NCBI RefSeq assembly: GCF_900116755.1
Contig: NZ_FPBY01000010.1
Coordinates: 1-36,566, forward strand
Direction of reading: 5' to 3'
Length of the DNA stretch: 36,566 nt
Source: Clostridium sp. DSM 8431
GTDB taxonomy: Bacteria; Bacillota; Clostridia; Clostridiales; Clostridiaceae
Within the stretch, counting starts at the first letter, position 1. Each line of letters begins with the position of its first letter. Positions 1 to 8,813 of this stretch are shown in pieces. The notes under the pieces were generated by a model. That model was not told the DNA's origin. It searched no databases and worked only from the letters and a program-made list of their open reading frames with translations. The position numbers and the translations under genes were made by a program.

Positions 1-2
1 TT

Positions 3-131
3 GCTATAATGCACAAATTAATAAATTATATCTTTGCAGTACTTCGAAACCAAACTCCATTTGAGTTACGAAATCCTAAAATACATAAACAAATGTTTTT
101 AGAAAATACTTCTCAAAATAGTGCCGCTTAA
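3..131 (+). pseudogene. IS110-type transposase, C-terminal end only
   Basis: The frame opening at base 3 runs into the window from the left and ends at TAA 129-131. It reads AIMHKLINYIFAVLRN followed by QTPFELRNPK. This resembles the extreme C-terminus of IS110/IS1111-family transposases, where a hydrophobic helix is followed by a 'KPFE'-like motif. Only 42 codons are visible, so it may be either an intact gene cut by the window edge or a remnant. The family call rests on the motif alone. Confidence 0.5.
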
Positions 132-269
132 TTGATTTACATTTTTTGTAACCATTCGTGTTTTACAAATGGTTTGTTTGCTATACCCTTTTTTAAAAAA
201 TATTATTTTTTAAAATTTACTTGACTATTATTAGCTGGTCTTACTATAATAAAATACTTACTTCTTTTT

Positions 270-430
270 TTAAGCTCTTATAAGATTAAAAATCACTGCC
301 CCAAAGCTAGCAACAACTAAAATAAGACTCAATGTAAATAAAACTTTACTTCTATAATACTAATCTGGTAACTGTATTGCTAAAATAGTACCCATAAATA
401 GAACTAATCCCCTTTGAGAATATAATTTCC
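270..430 (-). pseudogene. Decayed tandem copy of the adjacent small membrane protein gene
   Basis: Translating this strand gives SQRGLVLFMGTILAIQLPD, a TAG stop, then YYRSKVLFTLSLILV and on to a TAA at 270-272. It aligns without gaps to the neighbouring gene at 430-630 (FQRGIILF, VAMQLPD, HYRKNKVIFTL). The copy has no start codon of its own, and an in-frame stop replaces the residue after QLPD. It is therefore a degenerate paralog directly downstream of the intact copy, probably from a tandem duplication. No function is recognised. Confidence 0.65.
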
Positions 431-630
431 TATTTTCCCTTTGAGGTTTTTATAATGTCTAAAATTATTCCACTAACACTAAGAAGAATACAAATAAGAA
501 TTAATGTAAATATAACCTTATTTTTTCTATAGTGATCTGGTAATTGCATTGCTACAATAAAGTCTATAAATAGAATTATTCCTCTTTGAAAATGTAAATA
601 GCGTTTTTTTGCTTTCGTATTTTTTTCCAT
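430..630 (-). CDS. Small two-helix membrane protein, unknown
   Basis: This 66-residue protein is preceded by AAGGAG about 8 bases upstream of its ATG. The N-terminus is basic (MEKNTKAKKRY). It has a first hydrophobic segment near residues 16-30 and a second near 38-60, and a basic tail. I do not recognise the family. A decayed copy lies immediately downstream, and another tiny membrane-protein gene (652-801) lies upstream with about 20 bases between them, so the three probably formed one transcript. Confidence 0.6.
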   Translation of the reverse strand: MEKNTKAKKRYLHFQRGIILFIDFIVAMQLPDHYRKNKVIFTLILICILLSVSGIILDIIKTSKGK

Positions 631-651
631 AGTCTTACTCCTTATTAAATA

Positions 652-801
652 TTATATATAATCTAAAAGATTAATAATTATAACTATTATTAAAAATACT
701 AAAATTCCTATATTTTTTATCTTCTTTTGCTTCTTAGCACTATCATACACAAAGAAACTCAAACCAATAAAAAAGATAGTTAATACTACTATACCTTCCA
801 C
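652..801 (-). CDS. Tiny membrane protein, GTG start
   Basis: This is a 49-codon gene beginning with GTG, which follows a strong GGAAGGG ribosome binding site at a usable distance. It starts MEGIVVLTIFFIGL, has a charged linker (DSAKKQKKIKN) and ends in a second hydrophobic stretch before LLDYI. Two membrane helices with a basic loop are predicted by eye. It lies just upstream of the 430-630 gene on the same strand. The function is unknown. The call depends on the ribosome binding site and the hydrophobic pattern only. Confidence 0.5.
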   Translation of the reverse strand: MEGIVVLTIFFIGLSFFVYDSAKKQKKIKNIGILVFLIIVIIINLLDYI

Positions 802-959
802 AAATCACCCTTCCAAGTATAGATAATTATAACATATATTTAATATATTAACTTATATTTTTTTATTATATTTACACTTTTATCAAAGCATGCTACTATT
901 AGGAATAGTCAATAGGGCCCATCTTTACCTTTACTAAATAATTTGAAAGGAATAACATT

Positions 960-1223
960 ATGATTATTATACTTGGGATTGTATATATATTTTTAGCTTT
1001 ATTAGGTACATGTTATCTTTTGAAAAATAGAAAAATATTGAGTACCATAAATACTATAAAAAATATAATTTTAATAGCATATTTAATTGGTATTGGCTGC
1101 TTATGTTTCATATATGAAAACTTCCAGTTAGCAATAATTTTAGGTGCTATTACTCCTTTAATTATTTTCTTCTTTAACTTTATAGAAAAAATAAAAGCAC
1201 AAGGCTTTAAACCCTGTGCTTAA
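960..1223 (+). CDS. Small hydrophobic membrane protein, unknown
   Basis: This 87-residue protein has a GAAAGGA site upstream of its ATG. It has about three hydrophobic segments (residues 1-20, 33-52 and 57-75) separated by basic linkers. Its last codons (AQGFKPCA) lie inside the stem of a terminator, which is unusual: the coding end and the transcription end overlap. No family is recognised. It is transcribed towards the DUF445 gene and shares the terminator region with it. Confidence 0.55.
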   Translation: MIIILGIVYIFLALLGTCYLLKNRKILSTINTIKNIILIAYLIGIGCLCFIYENFQLAIILGAITPLIIFFFNFIEKIKAQGFKPCA

Positions 1224-1230
1224 TTTTTAT
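1195..1230. terminator. Bidirectional rho-independent terminator
   Basis: AAGCACAAGG (1195-1204) pairs with CCTGTGCTT (1213-1221) with one bulge. A T-rich tail follows on the plus strand (TTAATTTTTA) and another on the minus strand (TTTTATTTTTT). It can end both the 960-1223 gene and the DUF445 gene. Confidence 0.75.
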
Positions 1231-1233
1231 ATT

Positions 1234-4200
1234 CTAATTTTCATTAACCGTATTATCTTTTCTTCCCTTTGCATAATCAAAAACAGCAATAACCATAGAA
1301 AGCCAGAAGTTTATTCCAAATATAGCTCCCATTGAACCATACATATAAAGCTTTTTAAAGTATTCACCTGCAAAAGACTTAAATAAGTTATGTATTTCTT
1401 CAGGTTCCATATTTTCTATTTCATCATAAGTTATAGATTTAAGTTCAAAGCTTTCTAAAATATCTTTTGTATGAACTATTAAAGAATCTATAGCAGCTTC
1501 TGAAACTCTGCTGTTTATATCATTCTTAAATTCAGCATCAACTATCATAAGATTATCATTACAGATCTTATCAAATATATTTTCCACTGCTACCTTAATA
1601 GAAGCTTTTATTTCTTCATTTCCCTTAGCTTCATTAATTACATTTTCTAAATCTGAATCTAATAGTTCTAAATTAACAATAAAAGATATTTTCTTATTCT
1701 TAAAGGATTTTTCATAAACCTCTTCTGTAATATTGCTTAATCCAGTATTTACAGCATTACTATTTATAAGAACATCAACTGTACTGCCTGCTATATTTTC
1801 TAAATCTTCTTTTGATATGCTACTTAATAACTCTTTAACTGTAATACCTTGTGCCATATTTTTTAAACCTATTAATGCTGTTTCCTTTAAAGTAGCTGTG
1901 TTTTGTAGAAGTAAGCTTATAGAACTATTTATTTCACCATTGAACTTATTAAATATCTTTTCTGTACTGTCTAAATTTACTTCACTTAAGACACTTTCAA
2001 TATTTAGGGCTTTAACCTTATTCATAAGCTCTTTTGTTATTACCTTAGTAATATTATTAAGCTTTCTGCCTTCCTCTAAATTATTAAATACTCCATTAAT
2101 AAATTCACCAACATTAACTTCATTTACTCCAAAATTAATATCACTTAATTTCATTGGATATACTTGATTTGTTAAGCCATCTAAAATCATATCTTCAACT
2201 TCACTTACCTTTTCATCAATAAATATTGGTAAGTTCTTATTTATTAAAATATAAATACATCTATCTACAATTCCATCTCCATTTGCCATGGCATAACCCA
2301 TCTTTTGAAGGAAGTTAAGTCTAGAATTTATATTATCCTTAACCATATTGCCTATGTTTTTTTCATTTTCAGCAATTACACTAGTAAGCTTCATAACAAT
2401 TAATTTAGTTATCTTATTAAGATTTTTATTAACAGCATTTTCTATAGCACCATTAAATACATTACCAATAGTTTTTTCTTCACTTAACTCTTTTGATAAT
2501 ATTTCTCTAAGCTTAAAGTTTAAAATAAATCTCAAATCACTATATAAGAAGTTTTCCATTTTATCTGCAGCTTTTTCTTCTAAAGAATTCATCATATCCT
2601 CTGAGATAATATCTGAAACTTCTCTATTTATGTAGCCTTTATAAACTTCATTATATTTTACAAAAAGCATCTTTGTATTTTCTTCAGTAATTAATTCTTT
2701 TGCTTTTTCAGTAACTAATGATCCAGCCTTTCTTTCTACCTCTTCTACTACACCTTTTGGAAGAATATCAATTACAGTCTTAGGTGAATCTATTTTACTT
2801 TCTAAAAAGCTTAATAAGTATTTCTTACATACATTTTTCTTTTCTTTAATTCCAGAAGAAATCTTATTTAATATATTATTTGAAACAGAAATTTCATTTT
2901 CACCAATAGCCTTTGAAATCTTACTGCTTACATCACTTTCATATAATGAAGATAAAATTTTATTATAGAAATAGTTACATACTAAATTCTTATTTCTCAC
3001 AAGAGTGTTATTTACAAGCTTGTAGTTATCATTGCTTATAACATTCATAAGACCTGAATTCATAACATTTCTCTTAGAGTTAAGAAGCTTATGGATTCTT
3101 CCTCCATTTAAAATATCATTATCTATCACTCCTCCAATTCCATTTGCAAGGTTTCCTTTATGAGCTGGAATATAACCTAAAGCAAACTTTCTTAAGAATG
3201 GTATTTTAGATAATACTTTATTCTTTTTATATGGCTTAAATAACATGGCAATTGCAATTACATTTGTAAGAACTCCAATTCCACCCATTAATATTATTGA
3301 ACCAATAACTCCTGCTAAGCTGTAATAATATCCTTCAAAGCCTATATTTCTAAAGCATAGTGCAAAAATTAATCCTCCAGCAAAACCTAAAATTCCTCCA
3401 AATACAGAAAGAGGCTTAAGTTCTGTTCCCATAAATCTCTGAGCTAAGTCACATATTTCATCTTCATCAAGCTGAATTAAATTATCATATACAATCTTTT
3501 TAATTCTTCCATCTAAAAGGCTGTCTAAATTATCTTCAAGATATTTTAATGTAACTTCATTTAAATAACTTATGCTATCTTTATTCTTTCCAAACTTCTT
3601 AATAACAGCTGAAACAGAAAGTGATTTGCTCTTTTCTAAAAGCTCATCTTCTAAGCTTAAAAGCTTATTCTTCACATTATCATTTTCAGCAATATTTTTC
3701 ACTTCCATATTGCTTATAAAGTCTTTAATTATGCTACTTAAATATTCTTTAACCTTTTCTTCATTATTAGTAAGAAGTGTTTTTATACTATCTGTACTTC
3801 TATTCTTTATAGATACTACAAAATCTTCACTTATAATACTTTTTACATTCTTATTATAAATAGCATTAAACTCACTATGTATCTTAGTAGATAAGACTGA
3901 TTCTATTAAATTATTAATCTTTTCTTTATGCTTTAAAACAAGACTATAAACATTAACTTTACTATTAATATCTAAAAGATTATTAAAATCATACTTTACA
4001 AAATCAGAAATCAACTTGCCCTTTTGATTTTTAATAACACTTAGTATAAGCTTATTTTCATTGTCAGATAGATATGTAATTATTACTTCACATACCTTAT
4101 TTATAACATTTTGATTAAGTATATTGTTTTCCTCTAAAGAAGTTATAATATCCTTAATGTTAGTATGTTTTAAATAATCAATTATCTTATCTGCTACCTT

Positions 4201-5400
4201 AATAGCATCACTACCATCCATTTTATAAGATTCTATAAACTCTGTAACCTTTTGAAGAACTTCATATTTAGCACTTATGTTATCTAAGAAATGTTCTCTT
4301 ACTAAAGAAAGTACAAGTTTTCTTATACCTGCATCCATATCTTGAATACCTTCATCAATGGATTTTTCTATTAACACATCAAATTCATCCTTATTCTTTT
4401 CAATCCATGAAACCACATAAGGCAAAAATACAGGTAGTTTTTCTCTAATAAGAAGAGTAAGTTTATCTGCCACTTCATCATCTAATAAATCATAAAGAGA
4501 AAATTCTATATTTTTTATTAATGATATAAATTCCTTAATTATATTTGAAAGTAAAGTCATCCCTTCTTCAGTATTTAAGTAATTTTTAAGAGTAGCCCCT
4601 ATCTTACGACTTAATGCTTCAAGCTCTTCATCACTTATTACTTCTTCTATTCTCTTATTTTTAATGCCTTCTTGAAGATTATTAATAATCTCTTCAGCCT
4701 TTATTTTTTCAAGAACATCTTTTAATAAAGACACTAACTTTTCATCATTACTAATTATTTTATTAATAGCTGATGATATAATATCTTCAATATTTTTTTC
4801 TACTTTAGAAGCTGCTTCTTTGCTTAGAAAATCTGAAAGTGTAATTTGAGCCCCTTCATTATATATATTAGTTAAAGTTTCATTTATATAAGTATTATTA
4901 TCTACTGATTCTAAAATTAAGTTATATATATTTTCTGCAATATATGAAACTTGTTTTTTAGAGACTAAATCTTTTAAATTTACTTCATTACAAAGCTCAC
5001 CTATTAAAGGTTTCATTACTTCATCATAATTGTCAGAAGAAAATTTCTTTATATCTTCTAAACTCTTATTAAAGCCAGGTATATTATTAAGCTCTGTTTT
5101 CTCAAAGGCTTTAATAAGCTCATCATTAAAAAATGTATTTAAAACATTCTCTAATTCATTTTTTACCTTATCACTTTTTAAATTCTTCTTTAAAGTTGAT
5201 CCGTTAATTATATCTCTTTCAACTAAAGCACTTATTTCTTCAACGAATTGCTGCTTTCTATTTTTAATTACTCCACCAAACTTAAATTTATTGAAAACAG
5301 TATATTCCTTAAAAAGCATATTTACAGCATATTTATTGGTAATGTAACCTGCAATACCGCCAGAAATACTTTGCAATACCAAAAGTAGTATGTCTTCCAT
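1234..5400 (-). CDS. Giant DUF445 membrane protein (tandem double copy)
   Basis: This 1388-residue protein belongs to the DUF445 (YheB-like) family, whose usual members are several-fold shorter. The N-terminus carries the family signature GGIAGYITNKYAVNMLFKEY (about residues 14-33). A second version, IGVLTNVIAIAMLFKPYKKN, appears near residues 700-720 after two hydrophobic segments. The long stretches between are helical, acidic and lysine-rich, with repeated 'ISNDEKL' and 'LLEKIKAEEI' style heptads. A last membrane segment lies near 1350-1377. The architecture suggests two DUF445 units fused head to tail, membrane-anchored at the start, middle and end, with large coiled domains. The molecular role of the family is unknown. 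GGAGG precedes the start. It stands alone, with no operon partner. Confidence 0.85.
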   Translation of the reverse strand: MEDILLLVLQSISGGIAGYITNKYAVNMLFKEYTVFNKFKFGGVIKNRKQQFVEEISALVERDIINGSTLKKNLKSDKVKNELENVLNTFFNDELIKAFEKTELNNIPGFNKSLEDIKKFSSDNYDEVMKPLIGELCNEVNLKDLVSKKQVSYIAENIYNLILESVDNNTYINETLTNIYNEGAQITLSDFLSKEAASKVEKNIEDIISSAINKIISNDEKLVSLLKDVLEKIKAEEIINNLQEGIKNKRIEEVISDEELEALSRKIGATLKNYLNTEEGMTLLSNIIKEFISLIKNIEFSLYDLLDDEVADKLTLLIREKLPVFLPYVVSWIEKNKDEFDVLIEKSIDEGIQDMDAGIRKLVLSLVREHFLDNISAKYEVLQKVTEFIESYKMDGSDAIKVADKIIDYLKHTNIKDIITSLEENNILNQNVINKVCEVIITYLSDNENKLILSVIKNQKGKLISDFVKYDFNNLLDINSKVNVYSLVLKHKEKINNLIESVLSTKIHSEFNAIYNKNVKSIISEDFVVSIKNRSTDSIKTLLTNNEEKVKEYLSSIIKDFISNMEVKNIAENDNVKNKLLSLEDELLEKSKSLSVSAVIKKFGKNKDSISYLNEVTLKYLEDNLDSLLDGRIKKIVYDNLIQLDEDEICDLAQRFMGTELKPLSVFGGILGFAGGLIFALCFRNIGFEGYYYSLAGVIGSIILMGGIGVLTNVIAIAMLFKPYKKNKVLSKIPFLRKFALGYIPAHKGNLANGIGGVIDNDILNGGRIHKLLNSKRNVMNSGLMNVISNDNYKLVNNTLVRNKNLVCNYFYNKILSSLYESDVSSKISKAIGENEISVSNNILNKISSGIKEKKNVCKKYLLSFLESKIDSPKTVIDILPKGVVEEVERKAGSLVTEKAKELITEENTKMLFVKYNEVYKGYINREVSDIISEDMMNSLEEKAADKMENFLYSDLRFILNFKLREILSKELSEEKTIGNVFNGAIENAVNKNLNKITKLIVMKLTSVIAENEKNIGNMVKDNINSRLNFLQKMGYAMANGDGIVDRCIYILINKNLPIFIDEKVSEVEDMILDGLTNQVYPMKLSDINFGVNEVNVGEFINGVFNNLEEGRKLNNITKVITKELMNKVKALNIESVLSEVNLDSTEKIFNKFNGEINSSISLLLQNTATLKETALIGLKNMAQGITVKELLSSISKEDLENIAGSTVDVLINSNAVNTGLSNITEEVYEKSFKNKKISFIVNLELLDSDLENVINEAKGNEEIKASIKVAVENIFDKICNDNLMIVDAEFKNDINSRVSEAAIDSLIVHTKDILESFELKSITYDEIENMEPEEIHNLFKSFAGEYFKKLYMYGSMGAIFGINFWLSMVIAVFDYAKGRKDNTVNEN

Positions 5401-5572
5401 GTTAAACCTCCTTTTTATCCTCCAATTTTTTAATTAACTGTCTTAATTATTCTATTATAACTCATATAACCCTTTATTACTCCATATAAAAATGTATTTC
5501 TTATATTTTTGTAATAATTTTAGCCTACCTACTTCATAATTAAGATCTTTAATTCTTTACTAAGCAGTAATA

Positions 5573-5619
5573 CAAAAAAAGCAGTAGATAGATTTGCCTT
5601 TATACAAATCTATCTACTG
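5573..5619 (-). terminator. Terminator of the chemoreceptor gene
   Basis: Perfect 15-bp arms, CAGTAGATAGATTTG (5582-5596) and its complement (5605-5619), enclose an 8-base loop. On the minus strand they are followed by seven T. Confidence 0.9.
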
Positions 5620-5633
5620 TCTCAATATAATAA

Positions 5634-7649
5634 TTAAACATTATCTTCTTTAGTTTTAATTACAGATAATTCTTCATTTAATACTTCTGCACTCTTACCT
5701 AAATAATCCATAGTATCAATAATACTTGTTATAATAGCTAATTGTTCTTCTGTAATTGCAGACATATTTTCAGTTGCTTCAATATTTTCTTTTGCCTTAT
5801 TTGATAGTCCATGTACAACTTTTTCAGTCTTGTCTTTAACGCCTATCATATTTTTATTTAACAAGTCTATATCCTTAATACTTTCAGATACAGTAGTAAT
5901 AGAACCATTAAGTTCTTCAAAAGATTTTCTTGTATTTTCTACAGCAGTAGTTTGAACATCCATGCTCTTTTTAGCTTCTTCAACTTCAGATACTGCTAAA
6001 GAAGTTTGCTCTTGAATTTTAGTAATAATTTCTCTTATTTCATTAGCAGAACTTGATTATTCTTCTGCAAGTTTTCTAACTTCCTCTGCAACAACTGCAA
6101 ATCCTTTACCCATTTCCCCTGCTCTTGCTGCTTCAATACTTGCATTAAGAGATAAAAGATTTGTTTGCTCTGCAATATCAGTTATTGTTTTTACAATATT
6201 ATCTATTTCTGATGAGCTTAAATTTATATCTTTAATTCTCTTTTGTACTGCTTCTGTAGTTTTGTTAGTCTTATCAGTAACATCTAAAAGATTATTAACA
6301 ACCTTTATTCCATTTTCATTTATATCTTTTGTTTCATCAAAAAGAGTATCTATTTTTATTATTGAACCAGAAATGGCATTCATTGACTTAGATAATTTCT
6401 CAAAGTTATCTACAATAACTTCTGTTTCTCTTGACTGTTCATAAGCTCCTCTAGAAACAGTTTCAATAGAATCTGTTATCTCTTTAGAAGCTCCTATGCT
6501 TTGAATTGTTACATTACTTAATTCATCAACTTTATTAAGCATTTCGTTGCATTGATCTTTAGCTTCTTGAATAAGTTTTCTTAAATTTACAACCATTGAA
6601 TTGAATATTTTTGACATTTTTCCAATTTCATCATTTCTATTAATTGTTGACTTAACGCAAAGATTTCCTACGCCCATTTCTTTAAGAGTTAATAAGAATT
6701 CTTCAATATGCTGTGTTATTTTTCCTAACACAAATATAGTTATTACAATTACAATAATTGTTACTATTATAGTGAGTATTATTATAATTTTTAATAAGTT
6801 TACTGCAGATGTCATAAGTTCTTTAGATGACTCAATACCAACTGCCTTAAGCTCCATTCCAGTATCTAATTTTTTAGTAACTGCAAGCTTAATATCACCT
6901 GCTTCTTTAAATTCAAAAGTTCCCTTATCTGAGTTTTGTACAAATTCTCTAAGGTCATCATTTTCAATTTCAGTGTCTATTAATTCTTCATTACTATGTA
7001 CTGATATAAGTCCATCATAATTAGAAAGCATAACATAACCAGTAGGTCCAAGCTTTATAGTATTAATCAACTCGTTAATATGAGCTAAAGATACATCGAC
7101 TTGTACTATACCTATAACATTACCATCGATAATAACTTTTTTTGAATAAGTTACTACTAATTCTCCTGAAGAAGCGTCTACATATGGAGTATCCCAAACT
7201 TCTTCTTCTGGTGATTCCATTAGTTCTTGAAACCAAGGTCTTTCCCCTGGAATTATCGAATCAAATTTTTCATTCTCCGGATATATATGAAACTTTTGTG
7301 GTGTAACATAAATTAAATTTATAACTTCAGGATAGACCTTAGCTAATTCTGAAAAATAATTAACTATTGCTTTATGATTTTCTTCAGTCATATTCTCTTT
7401 TAAATATCCGGAAGCAATAATTGAACCTGCTAAAGATTCTGTATTATTACTTAAAGAATTAACCTTTTCATCAACTAAATTTATTTTTTCCTGCATATTC
7501 ATAGTTGTATTATCTTTTATTATATTCCTAGCTTTAAAATAAGATAATCCAGCTATTATTATAGAAGTAATTATTATGTTGATAGTTAATATAAATATGA
7601 TTTTTCCCTTCAGACCAAATCTGAAATAATTTTTTCTCTTTAGTTCCAT
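5634..7649 (-). pseudogene. Methyl-accepting chemotaxis protein broken by a stop codon
   Basis: Two open segments (6057-7649 and 5634-5963) lie in the same frame. They join into one 671-codon chemoreceptor if the TAA at 6057-6059 (codon 531) is read through. In order: an N-terminal membrane helix (about residues 12-34), an extracellular Cache-like sensor (about 40-280, with [20 protein letters not shown] typical of dCache), a second helix (about 285-310), a HAMP linker, and the cytoplasmic signalling domain with the conserved hairpin tip region ending EVRKLAEE. After the stop the frame continues [17 protein letters not shown], exactly as such receptors do. A C-to-T change of CAA would give this TAA. 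The truncated product keeps sensor and HAMP but loses the C-terminal helix, so normal signalling is unlikely. GGGGAGGAAC precedes the ATG. Confidence 0.85.
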
Positions 7650-7689
7650 AAGTTCCTCCCCTATTCCATCAATACTCCCTTACTATGTA

Positions 7690-7709
7690 TATCCGAAATT
7701 TGTCGGATA
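7690..7709. promoter_or_regulatory. Inverted repeat in the chemoreceptor leader
   Basis: TATCCGA and TCGGATA are separated by six bases, roughly 40 bp upstream of the chemoreceptor ATG. The perfect 7-6-7 symmetry could be an operator or a small leader hairpin. No regulator is identified. Confidence 0.35.
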
Positions 7710-8058
7710 CATTTAACCTTTTCTTTGTTTTATTTATAATCTAATTTTATTTACCATCTAATCCTTTAAATTTTAATCAATTTACTAAAATTAATATTCC
7801 TTTTTTTATATATTATTAATTTAGAGCTACTATTATATTTATAGAATGATAATTTTGAGGCTTTTAGAGGTATTAATTTAAAATTTAATATCTTGGTTTT
7901 TTATTTATTCTATTTCGAAATTTAATAAAAATATAAAAAAAATTCATCTATATAAATAAAACAGTAATAATTATATTATTTTCAAAAAAAGAATTAATAA
8001 ATAATCCTTTTCATAAACTAACTCTATTAATTTAAAATTTTACTTTCCATAAAATGCT

Positions 8059-8087
8059 ATGACAAATTTAAAATGAAGGTTTATAAT
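8059..8087 (+). promoter_or_regulatory. Sigma-A type promoter
   Basis: ATGACA (8059-8064) and TATAAT (8082-8087) are separated by 17 bases, close to the vegetative consensus. The promoter lies 45 bases upstream of the start codon at 8132. Confidence 0.7.
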
Positions 8088-8131
8088 CACGTTTGTAATA
8101 ATTAATAAAAAAATTTAGGAGGATGAATGAT

Positions 8132-8682
8132 ATGATAATTTTATTTTCAATATTAGCTGTAATATGCTTAATTCTGTTAATAATAGGTTTAGTTAAACCT
8201 GAAAAAGTTTTACCATGGGTAAAACCAGAAAAGAGAAAAAATCTACTGCAGTAATCTGCTATGGACTTGGTTTAATAGTATTTTGTGCAATTGCTGGAGT
8301 TATTTATTATAATGAATCTCAAACAGTAACTATAGAAACTGTAACTGTAGAAGTAGATGAATCTTATGCTGGTATATATGATGTATCTGCAATTGATGTT
8401 ATAAATGACGAAGGTAATAAAGTAGTTGGACAAAGAGGTCAAGCTTACTTTAATAAAGAAGATATGACAGCAGATAGCCTAAATGCTTTTTATAACGATG
8501 TTGTAGCTAATAGCGGTTATGAATACTTTACATTAATAAATAGTGATGATACAAGCAAGGGAATAGTTTTCACTGGTTGTGGTACTCCTGCATATTATGG
8601 TGATATAAATTCAAATGGCGATATTACTAATAGTTCAGCTCAATTTGAACCATCTAATTATACTGCTGATATGCTTAAATAA
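8132..8682 (+). pseudogene. Small membrane-anchored protein split by a one-base frameshift
   Basis: A strong GGAGG at 8119-8123 precedes ATG 8132. The frame reads MIILFSILAVICLILLIIG then LVKPEKVLPWVKPEK and stops at 8254. A second frame, open from ATG 8215 to 8682 (155 residues), begins MGKTRKEKKSTAVICYG. The overlap contains GGG at 8217-8219. Adding one G would join the frames as VLPWGKTRKEKKSTAV, giving a protein of about 183 residues with two membrane helices and an extracellular domain (about residues 65-183). The ATG at 8215 has no good ribosome binding site, which favours a single original gene. Frameshift mutation, sequencing error and slippage are all possible. The function is not recognised. 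Confidence 0.65.
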
Positions 8683-8687
8683 AAATT

Positions 8688-8745
8688 ACAAGATAGAAAG
8701 TGTTTTATCTCATATTTGATAAGATACCTTCTATCTTGTACTTTA
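8688..8745. terminator. Bidirectional terminator
   Basis: ACAAGATAGAAAG (8688-8700) pairs with CTTCTATCTTGT (8728-8739). An inner stem, TTATC/GATAA, extends the structure. On the minus strand AATTTTTATTT follows, suiting the end of the YkvI gene; the plus-strand tail is weaker. Confidence 0.7.
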
Positions 8746-8813
8746 TATTATATCTAAGTATAATCACCTTTATTTAATTTTCCCCCCCGTATAAACTTAC
8801 ATATACAGTTTAT

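Larger units (their letters stand above)
7650..8131. other. Intergenic region between divergent genes
   Basis: This very AT-rich stretch of about 480 bases holds the chemoreceptor leader with its inverted repeat on the left and the promoter of the rightward gene on the right. I see no credible gene, RNA or repeat in the middle part (about 7720-8050). Confidence 0.5.

Noticed and set aside
132-269. Imperfect hairpin ACCATT...AATGGT near 150-175 as the IS110 end or a regulatory site
   Set aside because: It is short and AT-rich, and IS110 elements lack clear terminal repeats, so the element end cannot be fixed from this.
1733-5347. Several antisense open frames of 95-144 codons inside the DUF445 gene
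   Set aside because: They are rich in Leu/Phe/Ser as expected from the reverse complement of Lys/Asn/Glu-rich coding DNA, lack ribosome binding sites, and lie wholly within a convincing gene.
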